Below are positions 59,907 through 64,000 of a DNA stretch of 64,000 bases, in pieces. The stretch is from Palsa-504 sp963835775 (lineage in GTDB: Bacteria; Actinomycetota; Actinomycetes; Streptosporangiales; Streptosporangiaceae). The notes under the pieces are model-generated. The model searched no databases. It saw only the letters and a program-made list of their open reading frames with translations, and had not been told where the DNA came from. Position 1 is the first letter of the stretch. The number at the start of each line of letters is the position of its first letter. The stretch lies in contig CAWIHB010000020.1 in the NCBI GenBank assembly GCA_963835775.1, positions 248,001-312,000 of the forward strand, given 5' to 3'. Made by a program: the position numbers and the translations under genes.

Positions 59907-60164
59907 TTATCGGGACTCGGGCGGCAGGACCAGGTCACGCACGCTGCCCGCGCCCCGGTTCAGCTTGCCTTCGCGCGCCAGCTTGGTCCGCCAGGCTAGC
60001 CGCAGGTCGCCGTCCGTCTCGTCGGCCAGGCCGTCGAAGCCCACGTCGGCCATCTTCTTGCAGGCTTTGGTGGGGCCGCAGGCCTCCTCGACGTCCTCAG
60101 CCGTCTGGCCCTGAGCCCTCCATACTTCACGGAGCACGGTAAGGACCTCTTCTTGCTCGGCCAT
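59907..60164 (-). CDS. Small unknown protein upstream of coxD
   Basis: 85 residues, helical, charged, beginning MAEQEEVLTVLREVWRAQGQ, with two cysteines in ACGPTKACKKM. It ends 35 bases before coxD on the same strand and may be cotranscribed. The N-terminal helical region looks like a small adaptor. No family recognised. Confidence 0.6.
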   Translation of the reverse strand: MAEQEEVLTVLREVWRAQGQTAEDVEEACGPTKACKKMADVGFDGLADETDGDLRLAWRTKLAREGKLNRGAGSVRDLVLPPESR

Positions 60165-60292
60165 CCGCAGGCAGCCTCCTCCAGTTCACCGGGCGTGCAT
60201 GTCTGTTACGACTGTAGGCCCAGGTCGCCGACACGGCGACATCAGATTAAGAGTTCTCTTATCGGCACCGCAGCGGGGCGTAGCATCCGATT

Positions 60293-60661
60293 ATGGCTTA
60301 TGACGCCGCGCTGGCCGAGCGGGTCAAGGCTCACCTGGCGGCCGTGGCCGGGGTGAGCGAGAAGAAGATGTTCGGCGGCATCGCCTTCCTGACCTACGGG
60401 AACATGACCGTGGGCATCTATGGGGACGGCCTCCTGGCCAGGATCGACCCGCAAACCATGGACGCGATGCTGGCCGAGCCGGGCGTGCGCCCCTTCGACA
60501 TGGGCGGCCGCACCATGCACGGCTGGATCCTGGTCGCCGGCGAGAACCTGTCCGACGACGAACTAGACCGCTGGATCGCCCGCTGCCGCTGCTACGTGGC
60601 CACCCTCCCGGCTAAGCCGAAGTTACTTCGCGGTGGCATGCCACTCGCGGCGCTGACCTGA
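60293..60661 (+). CDS. TfoX N-terminal domain protein
   Basis: 122 residues. The domain core EKKMFGGIAFLTYGNMTVGI and the GGRTMHGWILV strand are typical of stand-alone TfoX/Sxy N-domains. In gammaproteobacteria TfoX controls competence, but such short actinobacterial proteins have no proven role. It stands alone. Confidence 0.85.
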   Translation: MAYDAALAERVKAHLAAVAGVSEKKMFGGIAFLTYGNMTVGIYGDGLLARIDPQTMDAMLAEPGVRPFDMGGRTMHGWILVAGENLSDDELDRWIARCRCYVATLPAKPKLLRGGMPLAALT

Positions 60662-60744
60662 GTCTTGGCGAAGTCCATGGTCATGTCTTCTGGCTACATG
60701 GTCTGACCAGCGCAAACTCCCATCATGGTAGCCGTCATGATCGC

Positions 60745-60765
60745 GGGTTTCCGGTCAGGAAACCC
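60745..60765 (+). terminator. Hairpin downstream of the TfoX-like gene
   Basis: An 8-bp perfect stem GGGTTTCC/GGAAACCC with a 5-nt loop, followed by CTGGCTTTCCCC. It lies 84 bases past the stop in a 352-base gene-free stretch (60662-61013) that also holds the left repeat and promoter of the next gene. Confidence 0.55.
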
Positions 60766-60815
60766 CTGGCTTTCCCCGGCGTCACTGCAGGTCAGGGCAC
60801 AGATATCAGCACATG

Positions 60816-60835
60816 GTGGCAGTAGCTTCGGGCTA
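60816..60835. repeat. Left inverted repeat flanking the DUF222/HNH gene
   Basis: GTGGCAGTAGCTTCGGGCTA matches the reverse complement of 63240-63259 at 17 of 20 positions. The partner overlaps the stop codon of the DUF222 gene. Related words (AACTTCGGG at about 63291-63300; CCGAAGTTA at 60617-60625) occur just outside, as if the flanks were built from a repeated element. Confidence 0.65.
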
Positions 60836-60970
60836 GCCCGCCTGGAGCCGTGCCTGCCCTGATCCGCCCGGACCGCGGCGACGAACACGGCCTTCCTCGC
60901 GGGTCCGGACCAGCTGCCGTCGTGATGGCCAAGTCCGGCGTGTCGACTCGCGATCGAACAGGATTTTGCC

Positions 60971-60976
60971 TATAAT
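60971..60976 (+). promoter_or_regulatory. -10 element of the DUF222/HNH gene
   Basis: A perfect TATAAT. Transcription would start near 60983, which excludes the earlier in-frame TTG and ATG codons and favours ATG 61014 as the start. No good -35 element is seen 17-18 bases upstream. Confidence 0.6.
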
Positions 60977-61013
60977 GATGGATAGATACATTCATCCGAA
61001 CGGGTGGTGGTCA

Positions 61014-63242
61014 ATGCGGAACGGGCCAGCTCACGGAGCTGCCGGGCGGGACGAGGATCCCGGCCGGGAGCCGTCCGGGCTGGGCGGCGGCCCGCGGCCC
61101 GACCAGGACCCGCAGTCTGACCAGGACCCGCAGTCTGACCAGGACCCGCGGTTTGACGGGGACCCGCGGTTTGACGGGGACCGGGGGTGGCGGCTGGTGC
61201 CGTCCCGTCCGGAGCGGCCGGAGTGGGAACTGGATGCGCTGGCCGAGGACGAGCCGCCGCCGGTGGATGAGGACCCGTGGGGGTCGGGCCTGGACCCGGA
61301 GGACCTGGCGGTCTGGCTGGATGAGGGACGGCTGGCCGCGGTGTACGCCGAGGCGGCGCAGGTGACCGCGGATGCGGCCCGGGCGCGGGAAAAGACCGAC
61401 CGGCTGGGGCTGACCGCCGCGATGGGTGCGGTCGCGGCGGCGGGCGGGCGGCGGGGTCCGGGGATGCCCGGGTCGGCCAGGATGTTCCCGGGGGAGTATG
61501 TCAGCCGGGCGTCGGGGTTCGCGGGCGGGATGCCGCTGGATACCGCGCCCGGGTGCCTGACCCTGGGCCAGTTCGCCGACGAGGCCGCCGGGGAGGACGA
61601 CTCCTATGCGGGGGCGTCCGATGACGAGTTGCTGGGTGTGATCTGCGGGTGGGACCGGGTGCAGGCCCACTGCGCCGCCCGGAAATATGCGGCGGTGGCG
61701 GAGTTCGTCCGCCGCCGGGCGGCGGCGGGCTGCGCGCTGGCGGGTCCGGGGCGGATGCCGGCGGTGTGGGATGAGTTCGCGCCGGTGGAGCTGGCGGCGG
61801 TGCTGGGTGAGTCGCGGTGGGCGGCGGACGGGCTGCTGGAGGTGGCCGATGCCCTGGAGGTCAAGCTGCCGGGGACCAGGGCGGCGTTCCGGGCCGGGAT
61901 CATCACCGAGGCCAAGGCCGGGATCATCGCCCGGGCCACCGCCCTGCTGGATCCCGAGGAAGCCCGGGCGGCCGAGGCGCTGGTGCTGGGCCGGGCCGGG
62001 AAGCTGACCCCGCCGGCGCTGGCCGCGGCGATCGCCCGGGCCGTCATGCAGGTCGCGCCGGACAAGGCGCGCAAACGCCGGGAGCAGGCCGCGAAGGAGG
62101 CGCGGCTGGAGCGGTGGGCGGAGGCGTCGGGGAATGCGGGGCTGGCCGGGCGGGAACTGCCGCCGGCGCAGGTGCTGGCCGCCGATCAGCGAGTGAATGC
62201 CTGGGCCCGGGAACTGCGGAAGGCCGGGGCCGAGGGCTGTATGGACGAACTGCGCGCCGTGGCCTACCTCGACCTGCTGCTGGGCCGCGACTCCCGCCCC
62301 ACCTCCGGCAGCCCGCCCGGCAGCACCGGGCATCACGATGGCGACGGGACAGACGCGCCCGGCCGCACGGACAGCAGCGGCCCAGCAGACAGCGGTGGTC
62401 CAGACAGCGGCGATCCGGCCGGCGGCGATCCGGCCGGCGGCGATCCGGGTCCGGGCGGCCCGGCCGGCGGCGGCCCGGGTCCGGGTCCGGGTCCGGGCGG
62501 CGTGATCCCGGCCGGGTTCGCCGGCAAGATCAACCTGACCGTCCCCGCCATCACGCTGCTGGACCTGGCGGACCGGCCGGGTGAGATCGCGGGCATCGGG
62601 CCGGTCGACCCGGATCTGGCCCGGGACCTGGCCGCCGCGGCCGCCACGAACCCGAAGACCACCTGGTGCGTGACGGTCACCGACCGGGACGGGCACGCCA
62701 TCGGGCACGGCTGCGCCCGGCCCGAACCCCGGAACGAACGCGGCAAACGCGCCACACCCGGCAGACCCGGCGGGCACGACCCGCCCGGCAGCACCAGCGG
62801 ATCGCGGCTCAGGTTCACCCCGGCTAGCCAGGACGGGCCGGCCGGCGGATGGGGCACCTGGCGGCTGGCCACCGGAATACCCGGACGGCCAGACCTGATC
62901 ATCAGGCTCGGGCCGATCACCACCGACCCGTGTGACCACCGGCACCAGGCCCGCGGCCATGACCCGGGGGTACTGCTGCGGCACCTGACCCAGATCCGGT
63001 ACGCCACCTGCACCGGGCCCGGCTGCCGCCGGCCATCCACGCAAGCCGACTTCGAGCACAGCGTGTCGTATGAGGCCGGCGGTCGCACCTGTACATGCAA
63101 CGGCGACCCTAAGTGCAGGCACGACCACCGGCTCAAACAGCACCCCCGATGGAACGCCGAGCATCTCCCCGACGGCACCATCCGGTGGACCATGCCCAGC
63201 GGACGGCAGTACACCGCCGAGCCCACCCGCTACCCCGTATAG
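61014..63242 (+). CDS. DUF222 / HNH endonuclease (13E12 repeat family)
   Basis: 742 residues from ATG 61014. The N-terminal ~75 residues are low-complexity acidic repeats; the DUF222 domain covers about 190-430 (LLGVICGWDRVQAHCAARKY, EFAPVELAAVLGESRWAADG); a Gly/Pro/Asp repeat linker follows; the C-terminal HNH domain has TCTGPGCRRPSTQADFEH...CRHDHRLKQHP. These genes occur in many copies in actinobacterial genomes and behave like mobile or recombination-prone units; their role is not established. It is larger than usual because of two repeat linkers. Confidence 0.92.
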   Translation: MRNGPAHGAAGRDEDPGREPSGLGGGPRPDQDPQSDQDPQSDQDPRFDGDPRFDGDRGWRLVPSRPERPEWELDALAEDEPPPVDEDPWGSGLDPEDLAVWLDEGRLAAVYAEAAQVTADAARAREKTDRLGLTAAMGAVAAAGGRRGPGMPGSARMFPGEYVSRASGFAGGMPLDTAPGCLTLGQFADEAAGEDDSYAGASDDELLGVICGWDRVQAHCAARKYAAVAEFVRRRAAAGCALAGPGRMPAVWDEFAPVELAAVLGESRWAADGLLEVADALEVKLPGTRAAFRAGIITEAKAGIIARATALLDPEEARAAEALVLGRAGKLTPPALAAAIARAVMQVAPDKARKRREQAAKEARLERWAEASGNAGLAGRELPPAQVLAADQRVNAWARELRKAGAEGCMDELRAVAYLDLLLGRDSRPTSGSPPGSTGHHDGDGTDAPGRTDSSGPADSGGPDSGDPAGGDPAGGDPGPGGPAGGGPGPGPGPGGVIPAGFAGKINLTVPAITLLDLADRPGEIAGIGPVDPDLARDLAAAAATNPKTTWCVTVTDRDGHAIGHGCARPEPRNERGKRATPGRPGGHDPPGSTSGSRLRFTPASQDGPAGGWGTWRLATGIPGRPDLIIRLGPITTDPCDHRHQARGHDPGVLLRHLTQIRYATCTGPGCRRPSTQADFEHSVSYEAGGRTCTCNGDPKCRHDHRLKQHPRWNAEHLPDGTIRWTMPSGRQYTAEPTRYPV
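61101..61181. repeat. 18-bp tandem repeat in the DUF222 gene
   Basis: Four and a half 18-bp units starting at 61101, 61119, 61137, 61155 and 61173, encoding DQDPQS/DQDPRF/DGDPRF. Later copies differ by a few bases, so duplication and drift are both visible. Frame is kept. Confidence 0.85.
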
Positions 63243-63259
63243 GCCGAAGCTACCGTCAC
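63240..63259. repeat. Right inverted repeat flanking the DUF222/HNH gene
   Basis: The partner of 60816-60835 (17 of 20 matches as reverse complement). It begins at the TAG stop of the gene, so the unit between the repeats is the gene and its promoter, 2,444 bases in all. Confidence 0.65.
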
Positions 63260-63300
63260 CAGGTGCCGATATCTGCACCCTGAGCTGCAATAACTTCGGG

Positions 63301-63654
63301 TTAAGTAGCGCCACCGGTTCGCTGGAGCACGTCTCCAAGAACAACACCCGGTTCAGCGCGCATGAGGGGCAGAGTTCGTAACGGAGTGCAATCGGGCGAG
63401 CCGAAGCGGGCCAGATAGCGCCAGACCCGCTTGAGGTCCTGCTGGTCGTAGCGGCCGGTGCGGGAGGCATCGCCGATGATCCGGAGATCCAGCCGCCCGG
63501 CTTCGGCGATCTCGGTGCCGAAGATGCGGCTCTCCCACCCCCACCTGGCGCCGCCCGGGTGGGCGGTCAGCCCGCCGTTGCTCGGGCCGGATAAGCCCCG
63601 CACGTAGAAGCCTCGCACGCCGGTGATCGCGACGCGCAGAACATCCGCCGTCAT
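63301..63654 (-). CDS. Small unknown protein after isochorismate synthase gene
   Basis: 117 residues from ATG 63654, five bases after the isochorismate synthase stop. It begins MTADVLRVAITGVRGFYVRG and continues with ARWGWESRIFGTEIAEAGRL and a helical end. I do not recognise the family. Its 3' end runs into the repeat words that flank the DUF222 unit, so the C-terminus may have been replaced. Confidence 0.5.
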   Translation of the reverse strand: MTADVLRVAITGVRGFYVRGLSGPSNGGLTAHPGGARWGWESRIFGTEIAEAGRLDLRIIGDASRTGRYDQQDLKRVWRYLARFGSPDCTPLRTLPLMRAEPGVVLGDVLQRTGGAT

Positions 63655-63659
63655 GGCGG

Positions 63660-64000
63660 TTAGCCGTCCAGGGCGCCGCTCATGGGACGGAACTTCACCT
63701 GGGCCTCGGCCAGTTCGGCGGCCGGATCCGAGCCGGCCACGATGCCGCAGCCCGCGAACAACCGGGCGGAACGGCCAGACAGCTGCGCGCAGCGCAATGC
63801 GATGCCCCACTCGCCGTTGCCTTCGGCGTCCACCCAGCCGACCGGGCCTGCGTAACGTTCCCGGTCCATGTGCTCGAGCTCGCGGATGAGCTCGAAGGCG
63901 GCGCCAGTCGGCGTGCCGCACACCGCGGCGGTGGGGTGGACGGCCGCGGCCAGCGCCAGCGCCGACCGGGGCGTTCCGGTGGGCGCGAGCGTGCCTCGCA
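63660..64000 (-). CDS. menF: Isochorismate synthase, C-terminal part (5' end outside window)
   Basis: 113 codons are visible. The chorismate-utilising enzyme signature is clear: LAAAVHPTAAVCGTPTGAAF, then MDRERYAGPVGWVDAEGNGE and LFAGCGIVAGSDPAAELAE. The Mg-binding glutamate in PAAELAEAQVKF is present. It converts chorismate to isochorismate, the substrate of MenD. In this chromosome it is 24 kb from menBCD. A role in siderophore synthesis (entC-like) cannot be excluded. Confidence 0.88.
   Translation of the reverse strand, partial: RGTLAPTGTPRSALALAAAVHPTAAVCGTPTGAAFELIRELEHMDRERYAGPVGWVDAEGNGEWGIALRCAQLSGRSARLFAGCGIVAGSDPAAELAEAQVKFRPMSGALDG

Noticed and set aside
60966..61013. Earlier TTG/ATG start of the DUF222 gene
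   Set aside because: A perfect TATAAT covers these codons, so they would lie upstream of the transcript.
61101..62510. Possible CRISPR array from the repeated words in the DUF222 gene
   Set aside because: The repeats are contiguous 6- and 18-bp coding repeats without spacers.

Overview
The window is high-GC chromosomal DNA from an actinomycete. Support comes from strong G/C third positions, many GTG starts, leaderless -10-to-start arrangements, an HrdB-type principal sigma factor, a classical menaquinone pathway and a DUF222/HNH (13E12-repeat type) gene. A Streptosporangiales-like host is a guess; no rRNA, tRNA or CRISPR was recognised.

Layout. (1) 1-10.3 kb: a carbohydrate locus. A LacI regulator heads an operon with an Opp/Dpp-type ABC transporter (two permeases, two ATPases, lipoprotein), followed by a sugar isomerase-like TIM barrel and a Gfo/Idh/MocA oxidoreductase; a GH1 beta-glucosidase is divergent across LacI-type operators. 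(2) 10.3-13.1 kb: a worn region with a double gene-truncation scar, a frameshifted membrane protein, a DinB-like enzyme and an internally deleted DUF1905/YdeI gene. (3) 13.1-24.2 kb: a PolA-type DNA polymerase, trpS behind a Trp-codon leader peptide and attenuator, an MFS/CGNR divergent pair, aldo-keto reductase, LtrA, an amino-acid dehydrogenase, an MBL hydrolase and FdhD. (4) 24.2-31.0 kb: an IS110-family element, the most unusual part of the window. Its transposase gene is split by a group II intron, and that intron is itself split by a second related group II intron (a twintron). Each intron encodes its own reverse transcriptase/maturase/HNH protein. The element's ends can be fixed to the base because joining the flanks rebuilds a 127-codon host gene, and the leader of the element contains a hairpin whose loop matches both sides of that insertion site, as expected of an IS110 bridge RNA. 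(5) 31.2-45.6 kb: a padR operon with a cis-prenyltransferase, hrdB, menE divergent from menBCD, a two-component system with a MacB/FtsX-type ABC transporter, a cupin and an XRE regulator. (6) 46.0-60.2 kb: an aerobic form I carbon monoxide dehydrogenase locus (LysR regulator, coxM-S-L, XdhC-YHS, CoxG, five tiny membrane proteins; then on the other strand a GIY-YIG-like pair, an EAL-GGDEF membrane protein, and coxE and coxD homologues). (7) 60.3-64 kb: TfoX-like protein, a DUF222/HNH gene between inverted repeats, a small unknown, and the 3' end of an isochorismate synthase gene (menF type).

How the genes work together. The first locus imports and hydrolyses a beta-linked oligosaccharide under LacI control. 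The cox locus would let the cell oxidise atmospheric or low-level CO and pass electrons to the respiratory chain; the menaquinone genes (menE, B, C, D here and the isochorismate synthase at the right edge) make the quinone such a chain uses. The mobile block is a three-layer nest of elements: a host gene interrupted by an RNA-guided IS, interrupted by a retro-intron, interrupted by a second retro-intron.
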